From Halieaceae bacterium (GTDB taxonomy: Bacteria > Pseudomonadota > Gammaproteobacteria > Pseudomonadales > Halieaceae), in the NCBI GenBank assembly GCA_024640505.1, contig JAHEEV010000003.1, positions 27,016 through 91,015 on the forward strand: a stretch of DNA of 64,000 bases, given 5' to 3'. The notes beneath the pieces are model-generated. The model had not been told where the DNA came from and did no database searches. It worked only from the letters and a program-made list of their open reading frames with translations. Position numbers and translations under genes: made by a program. Below are positions 17,118-24,005 of the stretch, piece by piece (the stretch's first letter is position 1; each line of letters opens with the position of its first letter).

Positions 17118-17162
17118 TTGTCATATGACAAAAAATATAGTTGATAATTTGTCATATTGCAA
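17118..17162. promoter_or_regulatory. Paired TetR-type operators
   Basis: TTGTCATATGACAA at 17118-17131 is a perfect 14-bp palindrome. TTGTCATATTGCAA at 17149-17162 repeats it with a degenerate right half. The starts are 31 bp apart, close to three helical turns. The first lies just downstream of the -10 and the second covers the -35 of the dioxygenase promoter. The divergent TetR gene at 17203 is the obvious binder. Confidence 0.68.
17134..17162 (-). promoter_or_regulatory. Sigma-70 promoter of the dioxygenase-FAH-hydroxylase operon
   Basis: On the minus strand TTGCAA (17157-17162) and TATATT (17134-17139) are spaced by exactly 17 bp, about 33 bp upstream of the dioxygenase ATG. The surrounding DNA is AT-rich against a GC-rich genome. 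Confidence 0.6.
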
Positions 17163-17202
17163 GTATTTTATTGGTCGATGAATAACGCCAGGTAAATCGA
17201 CT

Positions 17203-17832
17203 ATGGATAATGAGGGTGCTCCCGCCCACCGTCGGCAACAGCAGCGTGCGATCGAGACCCGCACCGCGCTGCTCGACACCGCCACCGCCGCTTTCAGTGC
17301 CAAAGGATTCGATGGCATCTCCATACGCCAGCTGGAGGAACTGGCCGGGGTAAAACGGGGCCTCGTTGCGTATCACTTCAGTGATAAGGACCATTTGTGG
17401 CGCGCGGTGGTTGATCGGCTGTTCGGCGAGCTCGCCCAGGAGTTCGTGGCACGGATAGAAGCGCTGGTCGATATTGCGCCGGAGGAGGCGGCCCGGGGAA
17501 TGGTGCGTGCCTTTGTGCGCTACAGCGCTGCCCATCCGGAACTTAATCGCCTGATGATGCAGGAATCCATGAGCGACTCCTGGCGGGTGGGCTACATCGT
17601 GGACCAGCACATCCGGCCGCTGCTGGATAACCTGGCCGGCATCATGCCGGAGGCGGCCGATCGCATCTGGGGCAGTGCGGACCCGCACCGGTACTACACG
17701 TTTATCGGTGCCAGCGCTTTTGTTTTTACCGCGGAGCAGGAATGTCGACGCCTGTTCGGGCGCTCGCCGCTGGAGGATGACTTCGTCGAGCGCCACGCCG
17801 ACTTCGTGGTGGCGTTGCTGCTTGGGAATTGA
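17203..17832 (+). CDS. TetR-family transcriptional regulator
   Basis: A 209-residue regulator with a TetR helix-turn-helix at about residues 18-65 (RTALLDTATAAFSAKGFDGISIRQLEELAGVKRGLVAYHFSDKDHLW). The C-terminal part resembles the TetR_C domains of YcdC/RutR-like proteins (HPELNRLMMQESMSDSWRVGYIV). It is divergent from the aromatic operon; the two palindromes in the 101-bp gap make it the local repressor and probably autoregulated. The inducer is likely an aromatic substrate or ring-cleavage product. Confidence 0.9.
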   Translation: MDNEGAPAHRRQQQRAIETRTALLDTATAAFSAKGFDGISIRQLEELAGVKRGLVAYHFSDKDHLWRAVVDRLFGELAQEFVARIEALVDIAPEEAARGMVRAFVRYSAAHPELNRLMMQESMSDSWRVGYIVDQHIRPLLDNLAGIMPEAADRIWGSADPHRYYTFIGASAFVFTAEQECRRLFGRSPLEDDFVERHADFVVALLLGN

Positions 17833-18052
17833 TGCTCGCGGAATGACCGGCGGGCGCGAAGGTGTACCTTGCGGCGCGTGCTGAGGCTCTGCGTTCAAGG
17901 GTCTTTGCTGCGTCGCGGCTTTCCCGAAAGCAGGGTTTTCCCGCCTGACTGTTCGTCCGGTGCGAGGGCGGCTACACTGGTCCATCTGAACGGGACGGGC
18001 GGCGGGTGAAGGACATTCCCGGCGGCACCGCCTGGTGCGATGGAGGTAGCAG

Positions 18053-18604
18053 ATGGCCGAAAAATTCCCCGCGTTGACCGACGATCACGTGGACTTTATC
18101 CAGCGACAGCACCTCTTTTTCGTGGGTACGGCGGGCGCCGAGGGCCACGTGAATGTCTCCCCCAAGGGCATGGATACTTTCCGTGTGACCGGCCCCACGG
18201 AAGTCATCTGGCTGAACCTGACCGGCAGCGGCAACGAAACCGCCGCCCATGTGCTGGAGAACGGCCGGATGACGGTCATGTTCTGCTCCTTCGACAAGCA
18301 GCCCCTGATCATGCGCCTGTATGGCCGGGCCAGTGTCACCCATCCCCGCGACGATGACTGGTCGCCGCTGATCGAGCTGTTCCCCGGCCATGCGGGGGCC
18401 CGGCAGATCTTTCGCCTGGCGCTCGACCTGGTCCAGACTTCCTGTGGCTACGCGGTGCCCCGGTATCGACTGGTGGACGAACGCCCCACCCTGGCAAAGT
18501 GGGCCGAAAAGCGTGGCCGTGCCGGTATCGAGGAGTACTGGCGGGAGAAAAATACCCGCAGCCTCGACGACCAGGATACGGGCATACTGCCGCCTTCCGG
18601 GTAG
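18053..18604 (+). CDS. Pyridoxamine 5'-phosphate oxidase-fold protein
   Basis: A 183-residue split-barrel flavin-binding-type protein. HLFFVGTAGAEGHVNVSPKGMDTFRV (about 19-44) is the classic opening of the PNPOx-like group with a Ser-Pro-Lys-Gly turn, followed by NLTGSGNETAAHVLENGRMTVMFCSF. A GGAGG ribosome site precedes the ATG. True PdxH proteins are longer and carry PLP-binding residues not seen here, so a flavin-dependent reductase or F420/FMN-binding role is more likely than vitamin B6 synthesis. The phosphatase gene 48 bp on is in the same direction and may be co-transcribed. Confidence 0.85.
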   Translation: MAEKFPALTDDHVDFIQRQHLFFVGTAGAEGHVNVSPKGMDTFRVTGPTEVIWLNLTGSGNETAAHVLENGRMTVMFCSFDKQPLIMRLYGRASVTHPRDDDWSPLIELFPGHAGARQIFRLALDLVQTSCGYAVPRYRLVDERPTLAKWAEKRGRAGIEEYWREKNTRSLDDQDTGILPPSG

Positions 18605-18652
18605 CGTGACCCGGTCCGGGATGGGATCCCCAGTCGTTGAGAGGAGCGTGAT

Positions 18653-19111
18653 ATGAGTATCGAGCAGGCCTACAATTTCCGCCGGGTGAGCGATAGTGTG
18701 GCGACGTCGGGACGGGTGGAGCCGGAACAGCTGGCAGAACTGCGGGCCGAAGGTATCGAGGTGGTCATCAACCTGCTACCGGATTCCAGCACCTATGCGG
18801 TGGCGGGTGAACGGCAGATCGTCGAGGGCCAGGGAATAGAGTACCTCTACCTGCCAGTGGATTTCGCCGCTCCAGGGGTGGAGGATTACGAGCAGTTCGG
18901 TAACCTGATGGCGCAGGCGGGCGAGCGTAACCTGCTGATTCACTGTGCGGCCAACTACCGCGTCAGCGCATTCTATTCCCGCTACGCGATTGCAACAGGG
19001 CGATGGTCGGCTGCAGAGGCGGATGACTTCATGCTCTCGATCTGGCAACCGGCAGAGTATGAACCCTGGCCGCAGTGGCTCGCAGCGGTTATGTCACAGC
19101 CTTCCCCCTGA
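18653..19111 (+). CDS. Small protein-tyrosine-phosphatase-like protein (C-x4-R loop)
   Basis: A 152-residue protein of the bacterial DUF442 / PTP-like group. The active-site loop is HCAANYR (about 99-105), with four residues between Cys and Arg, not the five of classical tyrosine phosphatases; this short loop is typical of the group. The start YNFRRVSDSVATSGRVEPEQLAELRAEG and VVINLLPD are the family's opening strands. Substrates are unknown. A strong GAGAGGAG ribosome site precedes ATG 18653. Confidence 0.83.
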   Translation: MSIEQAYNFRRVSDSVATSGRVEPEQLAELRAEGIEVVINLLPDSSTYAVAGERQIVEGQGIEYLYLPVDFAAPGVEDYEQFGNLMAQAGERNLLIHCAANYRVSAFYSRYAIATGRWSAAEADDFMLSIWQPAEYEPWPQWLAAVMSQPSP

Positions 19112-19142
19112 GGAGGTGCGGCGCGTTCTCCGGCCGACCCGG

Positions 19143-20813
19143 TTACCGGCCCCGGGGTATGGCATCTGCGATGCGGGCGGGATCAGGCACGAGTGGCTGC
19201 TCCAGCACGTCGAGAACAAGCCTGTCGCGATCGTAGGGGTCATGCTTGAAGTGCACCTCACCGTCGTCAAGCACCTGCACGGTCCAGTAGACGAGATAGA
19301 TAGGCACAGGCTGACGCAGGGAAACGCGTTGGGTCTGGCGGCTGTCGATGGTCGCTTCGATGGCGGCCAGGTCCCATTGCTGGGGATCGTCCAGCAGCAA
19401 CACCGCCAGTGGCTCAATCTGCTCGACGCGGATACACCCTGAGCTGAAGGTACGTTCACTGCGCTGGAACAGTCCGCGATTGGGGGTGTCGTGCAGGTAG
19501 ACCAGGTGCTCATTGGGGAACATGATCTTGAGCTGGCCGAGCGCATTACGGGTGCCGGGCATCTGGCGGATCATGTAGGGGAAGCCCTGTCGGGGATAGA
19601 GCTCCCAGTTCACGGTGCCCGGGTCCACCTCCGCTCCACTCATGGTCAGCACGCGCATATCGTTTCTGGCCAGGTAACCCGGGTCCCTTTTGATGGCGGG
19701 CAGGACGTCCTCGGCGAAGATCGTGGGCGGCACGGTCCAGGTGGGGTTGAATTCGATGTAGGTGATACTGTCGCTGAATACCGGTGTACTGCGGTAGGGG
19801 CGTCCTACCTGCGCCCGGCTCCGCAGCAGGCGATGGCCATCCCGCCACAGGGAAACCTCGAAGCCGGCGATATCCACCACGACCGCGGTTGCGGGAATAT
19901 CCCGCAGCACCCTGGCGCGTTCCAGGTTGACCCGGATCTGGCCGACCCGCTGTGCAACCGGCACATTCATTGCGGCCAGCGTCTGGCGCCCGGCGAGGCC
20001 ATCCGCGTCCAGTCTGTAACGATTCTGGAAGCGCACCAGCGCCCGTTCCAGTTCGGCGTCAAAGAAGTCCGGGTCAACGCTGGAACCAGCAAACTGCTCG
20101 CCCTCGGCCTGCAGACGCCGCCGTAACTGGGCCACCCTGACATCCCGGTCTCCCGCCCGCAGTGTCGGGCCTTCCGCAACGCTGTTCCATCCGCCTTGCG
20201 CCGCGATCTTGCGGTAGCGGGCGAGCGCCTGCACCAGCTCCTGATAGATGGGATTCCGGGGTTTCAATTGAGCGAGGCCCGCACCGATACCGCCAGTTGC
20301 CAGGACATCGCTCATCCAGCTGACGGGGTCGATGGTGGGCAGTTCCCTGTCGAAGTTCCATGAGGGAACATACTTTTTCGGATCGACCTTGCCCAGGGCG
20401 TAATGATAGGTCAGACGCACCAGGGCATCGGTCAGCAACAGGTCCCGCTCGGGGATGTCGAGATCGAGAGAGCCGTCCAGCAAGCCCTGCACCTGCCGCT
20501 GGTGGTAGTCCTGGCCATTCATTCCCTCGCGCCAGGCCTGGTCGATAGCCCTCACCAGTTCCTCGATGGCCCGGGGCCTGGTCCAGGCGGGTGTATGATT
20601 GTTGTGCGCATAAAATGTCTGTGTGACGGGCAAGTCATAGATCTGCGCGTCGGCTACCTGAAGCTGGCCCCGGTTGGCGAGTTGCTGCAGCAGTGGTTGC
20701 AGCGACTCCTGCGCGCCCAGGACGTACTGGGGGGCCAGCATGAGGGTGCACAGCCACAACAGGCGGATCAGCGTAAATCTGGGGAAAGGATAAAAATTCG
20801 CTTTATATCGCAC
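19143..20813 (-). CDS. ycbB: L,D-transpeptidase, YcbB (LdtD) type
   Basis: A 556-residue periplasmic enzyme that makes 3-3 crosslinks in peptidoglycan. The layout is an N-terminal signal anchor (RLLWLCTLMLAPQYVLG), a scaffold domain (about 40-215), a peptidoglycan-binding domain (about 215-280: RDVRVAQLRRRLQAEGE and LDADGLAGRQTLAAMNV), and a YkuD catalytic domain with YLHDTP near residue 440 and SSGCIRVE (catalytic Cys near residue 458). Length and order match E. coli YcbB/LdtD. The start is a GTG at 20813 with AGG upstream. It is divergent from a YcbK-like endopeptidase gene; in E. coli the two are also neighbours. Confidence 0.92.
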   Translation of the reverse strand: MRYKANFYPFPRFTLIRLLWLCTLMLAPQYVLGAQESLQPLLQQLANRGQLQVADAQIYDLPVTQTFYAHNNHTPAWTRPRAIEELVRAIDQAWREGMNGQDYHQRQVQGLLDGSLDLDIPERDLLLTDALVRLTYHYALGKVDPKKYVPSWNFDRELPTIDPVSWMSDVLATGGIGAGLAQLKPRNPIYQELVQALARYRKIAAQGGWNSVAEGPTLRAGDRDVRVAQLRRRLQAEGEQFAGSSVDPDFFDAELERALVRFQNRYRLDADGLAGRQTLAAMNVPVAQRVGQIRVNLERARVLRDIPATAVVVDIAGFEVSLWRDGHRLLRSRAQVGRPYRSTPVFSDSITYIEFNPTWTVPPTIFAEDVLPAIKRDPGYLARNDMRVLTMSGAEVDPGTVNWELYPRQGFPYMIRQMPGTRNALGQLKIMFPNEHLVYLHDTPNRGLFQRSERTFSSGCIRVEQIEPLAVLLLDDPQQWDLAAIEATIDSRQTQRVSLRQPVPIYLVYWTVQVLDDGEVHFKHDPYDRDRLVLDVLEQPLVPDPARIADAIPRGR

Positions 20814-20830
20814 GAAAAGCCTTGTAAATT

Positions 20831-20854
20831 AGAGGCTTGGAAACTCCAGCCTCT
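20831..20854. promoter_or_regulatory. Inverted repeat in the divergent ycbB/ycbK promoter
   Basis: AGAGGCT (20831-20837) and AGCCTCT (20848-20854) form a perfect 7-bp inverted repeat around a 10-bp spacer, within the 58-bp gap between two divergent murein genes. It could be an operator or a leader hairpin of the rightward gene. The binder is unknown. Confidence 0.4.
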
Positions 20855-20871
20855 TAAATTGTTTTAATCAT

Positions 20872-21432
20872 ATGTCCCCTGACGATACCCCAGCCGATCT
20901 GGTCGACCCCACCCGCCGCCTGCTCCTGCGGGCATCCGTGGCGGGCTCTGTACTGGCGGTTACGCCCCTCTCCAGGGTGTGGGCAACCAGTGAGCGGAGT
21001 CTCACGCTGCACAATCTGCATACGGGGGAGCGAGTCAGCCAACCTTACTGGATGAATGGCAACTATCTCCCGGACGGCCTGTCCGCGATCAATACCGTGC
21101 TGCGGGATCACCGCAGCGGCGAAGTATACCCCATCGACCCCGGCCTGCTCGATATGCTCTCGGCGCTGCAGGATGGGGTGGCTTCACAGCGCGAATTTGA
21201 AGTGATATCCGGTTATCGCTCCCCGGCAACCAACGCCAAATTGCAGGCTAACAGTTCAGGCGTCGCGAAGCGCAGCCTGCACATGCAGGGCCGCGCCATT
21301 GATATACGCCTGCCGGGAACCCGATTGAAGCATTTGCACCGCGCTGCCCGGGAGATGAAGGCGGGGGGCGTGGGTCTCTACACCGGCTCCAACTTCATAC
21401 ACGTGGACACGGGGCGGGTGCGCTACTGGTAA
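20872..21432 (+). CDS. ycbK: Murein endopeptidase, YcbK (MepK) / DUF882 type
   Basis: A 186-residue zinc peptidase of the M15/DUF882 group, which in E. coli (MepK) cuts 3-3 crosslinks made by L,D-transpeptidases. An N-terminal twin-arginine stretch (TRRLLLRASVAGSVLAVTP) points to Tat export. The peptidase core shows SGYRSPATNAKLQ, SLHMQGRAIDI (His and Asp zinc ligands, about 140-150) and FIHVDTGRVRYW (third His, about 176). It starts 58 bp from the divergent ycbB gene, pairing a bond maker with a bond cutter. No clear ribosome site precedes the ATG. Confidence 0.92.
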   Translation: MSPDDTPADLVDPTRRLLLRASVAGSVLAVTPLSRVWATSERSLTLHNLHTGERVSQPYWMNGNYLPDGLSAINTVLRDHRSGEVYPIDPGLLDMLSALQDGVASQREFEVISGYRSPATNAKLQANSSGVAKRSLHMQGRAIDIRLPGTRLKHLHRAAREMKAGGVGLYTGSNFIHVDTGRVRYW

Positions 21433-21476
21433 CTTTCTCCTCACCTGTATCGGGCCAGCCCGCGCAGGTGCCCCAT

Positions 21477-21494
21477 GCCTGTTATCACACAGGC
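21477..21494. terminator. Small hairpin upstream of nrdJ
   Basis: GCCTGT (21477-21482) and ACAGGC (21489-21494) form a 6-bp stem with a 6-nt loop, 45 bp after the ycbK stop. No T-run follows. It could end the ycbK transcript or lie in the reductase leader. Confidence 0.3.
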
Positions 21495-21517
21495 TCCTGA
21501 CAGAGGCTGAAAGGACC

Positions 21518-23359
21518 ATGAGCCCGACGCCTTTCGAGATCGATATCTCCCGGATGATCTGGGACAGCCGGTATCGTTACCGCGGTGAAGGGGGGGCAGG
21601 GGACCGCACTATCCAGGACAGCTGGCGGCGGGTGGCGAGAGCTCTGGCCGGCGCAGAAGCCCGGGAGCAGTCCCGGTGGGAACAGCGATTTTTTGAGTTG
21701 CTGGATGGTTTCAGTTTCCTCCCTGGCGGGCGCATTCTGGCGGGCGCCGGCACCGGTTTCGATGTCACCCTGTTCAACTGTTTTGTCATGGGAGCCATCG
21801 AGGATTCCATGGAGGGCATATTCGATGCCCTGAAAGAAGGCGCCCTGACCATGCAGCAGGGGGGTGGCGTGGGCTACGACTTTTCTACCCTGCGCCCCGC
21901 TGGCACACCGGCGTGGCGTGTGGGGGGGGTGGCCTCCGGTCCTGTCTCGTTCATGCGCATCTGGGACGGCATGTGTCAGACGCTGCTATCAACGGCCACG
22001 CGGCGGGGTGCGATGATGGCGACCCTTCGCTGCGACCACCCGGATATCCAGGCCTTTATCGATGCCAAGCGGGAGCCCGGGGAGCTGACCAACTTCAACC
22101 TCTCGGTCCTGGTGAGTGACACCTTCATGCAGGCGGTGGAAGAGGATGACGATTGGCCCCTGGTGTTCCCGGTTGCGGGCCTGGGTGGAACGGAGCATCC
22201 TGCCGGAGGCGAGGTGGTGGGTCGGGAGTGGCCGGGCCAGGCGGGGGCTGTACCGTGCCGGGTGCTGCACAGGTTGCGTGCCCGGGACCTGTGGCAGCGG
22301 ATCATGCGTGCCAACTACGAAACCTCGGAGCCGGGCGTGCTTTTCATCGATCGCATCAACCGTGAGAACAACCTCGGCTACCGCGAGCATATCAGCGCCA
22401 CCAACCCGTGCGGCGAAATTCCACTGCCTCCCTACGGCGCCTGTAACCTGGGTTCACTCAACCTCACACGTTTCGTGCGACATCCTTTCAGTGCAAAGGC
22501 GATGCTTGACCTGGACGCACTGGCTGCTGCGGCGGGGGACGCCGTGCGCCTGCTGGACAATGTCACCGACCTGTCGCACTTCCCTTTGCGGCGACAGCGG
22601 GAGCAGGCCCGCGCCAGCCGCCGGGTCGGCCTGGGGGTGACCGGCCTGGCCGATGCCCTGATCATGCTGGGTCTGCACTACAGTAGCGAAACGGCGCGGG
22701 AGCTGGCGGGGCGGGTCATGCGGGCAGTCAGCCACAGCGCTTACAGCGCATCCATTGATCTGGCGGCCGAGAAGGGCAGCTATCCCCTCTTTGATCCGGA
22801 TGAATGCCTTGCACGCCCCTTCATCAAACGCCTGCCCGAGGAGCTGCGAGCGGGCATCGCCGATAAGGGCCTGCGCAACAGCCATCTGGTCGCCATCGCC
22901 CCGACGGGTACCATCAGCCTGTTGGCCAACAATATCTCCAGTGGTATCGAACCGGTGTTCGATTTTGAGTACCGTCGCCGTATCCGGGGGCCGGATGGGC
23001 TCTATTCATGGTATCAGTTGCAGGATTACAGCCTGCGCCAGTGGCGCCAGATCAACGGGAACCGCCCCCTGCCGGAATATTTTGTCAACGCACATGCCCT
23101 GTCCCCGGAGGATCACCTGGCCATGCAGTCGGCGCTCCAGCCTTTTGTCGACAATGCCATCTCCAAGACGATCAACCTGCCCCCGGATTATGATTTCGAG
23201 GCCATGCGATCACTGTACCAGAGCGCCTACCAGGCGGGTCTCAAGGGCTGTACGATTTTCCGTTCCAGCCCAGCGGGCGACGGGGTATTGCAGGAAAGTG
23301 ACAGCCGTGAGCAACCCCCCGGTCCCCACTGTTGCGGACTGGACCGGGAGAGTGATTGA
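21518..23359 (+). CDS. nrdJ: Adenosylcobalamin-dependent (class II) ribonucleotide reductase
   Basis: A 613-residue enzyme converting ribonucleotides to deoxyribonucleotides, oxygen-independent because it generates its radical from coenzyme B12. Visible landmarks are the N-terminal redox Cys in TLFNCFVMGAIEDSMEGIF (about 85), the GGVGYDFSTLRPAG loop, the active-site NPCGEIPLPPYGACNLGS (about 298-315; radical Cys, Asn and Glu), and the phosphate-binding APTGTISLLANN (about 460-471). It ends soon after the barrel in HCCGLD; the adjacent Cys pair may serve as the redox relay. AAAGGA precedes ATG 21518. I see no cobalamin riboswitch in the 85 bp upstream. Confidence 0.92.
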   Translation: MSPTPFEIDISRMIWDSRYRYRGEGGAGDRTIQDSWRRVARALAGAEAREQSRWEQRFFELLDGFSFLPGGRILAGAGTGFDVTLFNCFVMGAIEDSMEGIFDALKEGALTMQQGGGVGYDFSTLRPAGTPAWRVGGVASGPVSFMRIWDGMCQTLLSTATRRGAMMATLRCDHPDIQAFIDAKREPGELTNFNLSVLVSDTFMQAVEEDDDWPLVFPVAGLGGTEHPAGGEVVGREWPGQAGAVPCRVLHRLRARDLWQRIMRANYETSEPGVLFIDRINRENNLGYREHISATNPCGEIPLPPYGACNLGSLNLTRFVRHPFSAKAMLDLDALAAAAGDAVRLLDNVTDLSHFPLRRQREQARASRRVGLGVTGLADALIMLGLHYSSETARELAGRVMRAVSHSAYSASIDLAAEKGSYPLFDPDECLARPFIKRLPEELRAGIADKGLRNSHLVAIAPTGTISLLANNISSGIEPVFDFEYRRRIRGPDGLYSWYQLQDYSLRQWRQINGNRPLPEYFVNAHALSPEDHLAMQSALQPFVDNAISKTINLPPDYDFEAMRSLYQSAYQAGLKGCTIFRSSPAGDGVLQESDSREQPPGPHCCGLDRESD

Positions 23360-23387
23360 GTCGCGGGGACCGTGACAGGGCGCTACG

Positions 23388-23894
23388 TTATTTCCACACC
23401 TGGTTGGGGGAATCCCCGCAAGCGTCCGTCACCACGTTGGGTCCCGGCTTCTTGGGATCGCCGACAGCCTGCAGGCATTTCTTGAGCCCGTTGACCAGTC
23501 GCTTCTTGCCGTCGTGTTTCCACTGCTGGGACTTGCTCCCTGAGCACTTCTGCAGCACTGCATTGGCGCCGGGTTTGTCGGCCTCGCCGCTCACGCCTAC
23601 GCAGGTGCCGCCGTGGCTGACCAGGCGGCCCTTGTCGTCGAAGCGCCACTTCTGGCTGTCCGATTTGGCATTGCAGCTTTTGACCACCAGGTTCGCGCCG
23701 CTCTTGCCGGGCTCCCCGCTGGCCTCCAGGCACCGACCGCCGGACAAGCTGAACGTGCGCAGGCCTTTTTCCTCCTCCACGATCTTGTGGCCTTCTTCCT
23801 GCATCGACTTGAGCGCATCCGTATTGAAATCCACTGCACCCGCGGCAGGCAGGTAGGCGGCCAGCAGGGCACCCCAGAGATATCTTTGTTTCAT
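23388..23894 (-). CDS. Small secreted ricin-type (beta-trefoil) lectin
   Basis: A 168-residue exported protein. A signal peptide (MKQRYLWGALLAAYLPAAGA) and a short helical linker (DFNTDALKSMQEEGHKIVEEE) precede a single beta-trefoil of three repeats, each with a Gln-x-Trp mark: SQKWRF, SQQWKH and NQVWK. Repeated GxCLxAxGEPGKSGANLVVKSC-type strands supply paired Cys. Such domains bind sugars; here no catalytic domain is attached, so it is a free lectin or an adaptor. ATG 23894 is chosen because AAGGA lies upstream and the signal peptide starts there. It faces nrdJ tail to tail with 28 bp between. Confidence 0.85.
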   Translation of the reverse strand: MKQRYLWGALLAAYLPAAGAVDFNTDALKSMQEEGHKIVEEEKGLRTFSLSGGRCLEASGEPGKSGANLVVKSCNAKSDSQKWRFDDKGRLVSHGGTCVGVSGEADKPGANAVLQKCSGSKSQQWKHDGKKRLVNGLKKCLQAVGDPKKPGPNVVTDACGDSPNQVWK

Positions 23895-24005
23895 TGCCTT
23901 CGTCCTTTCAATAGTATTGGCTTGACCCAATGCAACTTAACCCCTGTTTGCCGACCTGACAAGCGTCGGGAAGAGTTTGCCAATAGACCACGGACCCTGA
24001 GATAA

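Noticed and set aside
21433..21517. Possible cobalamin riboswitch before nrdJ
   Set aside because: The gap is only 85 bp and lacks the B12-box-like sequence and the required folded length; only a small hairpin is visible.
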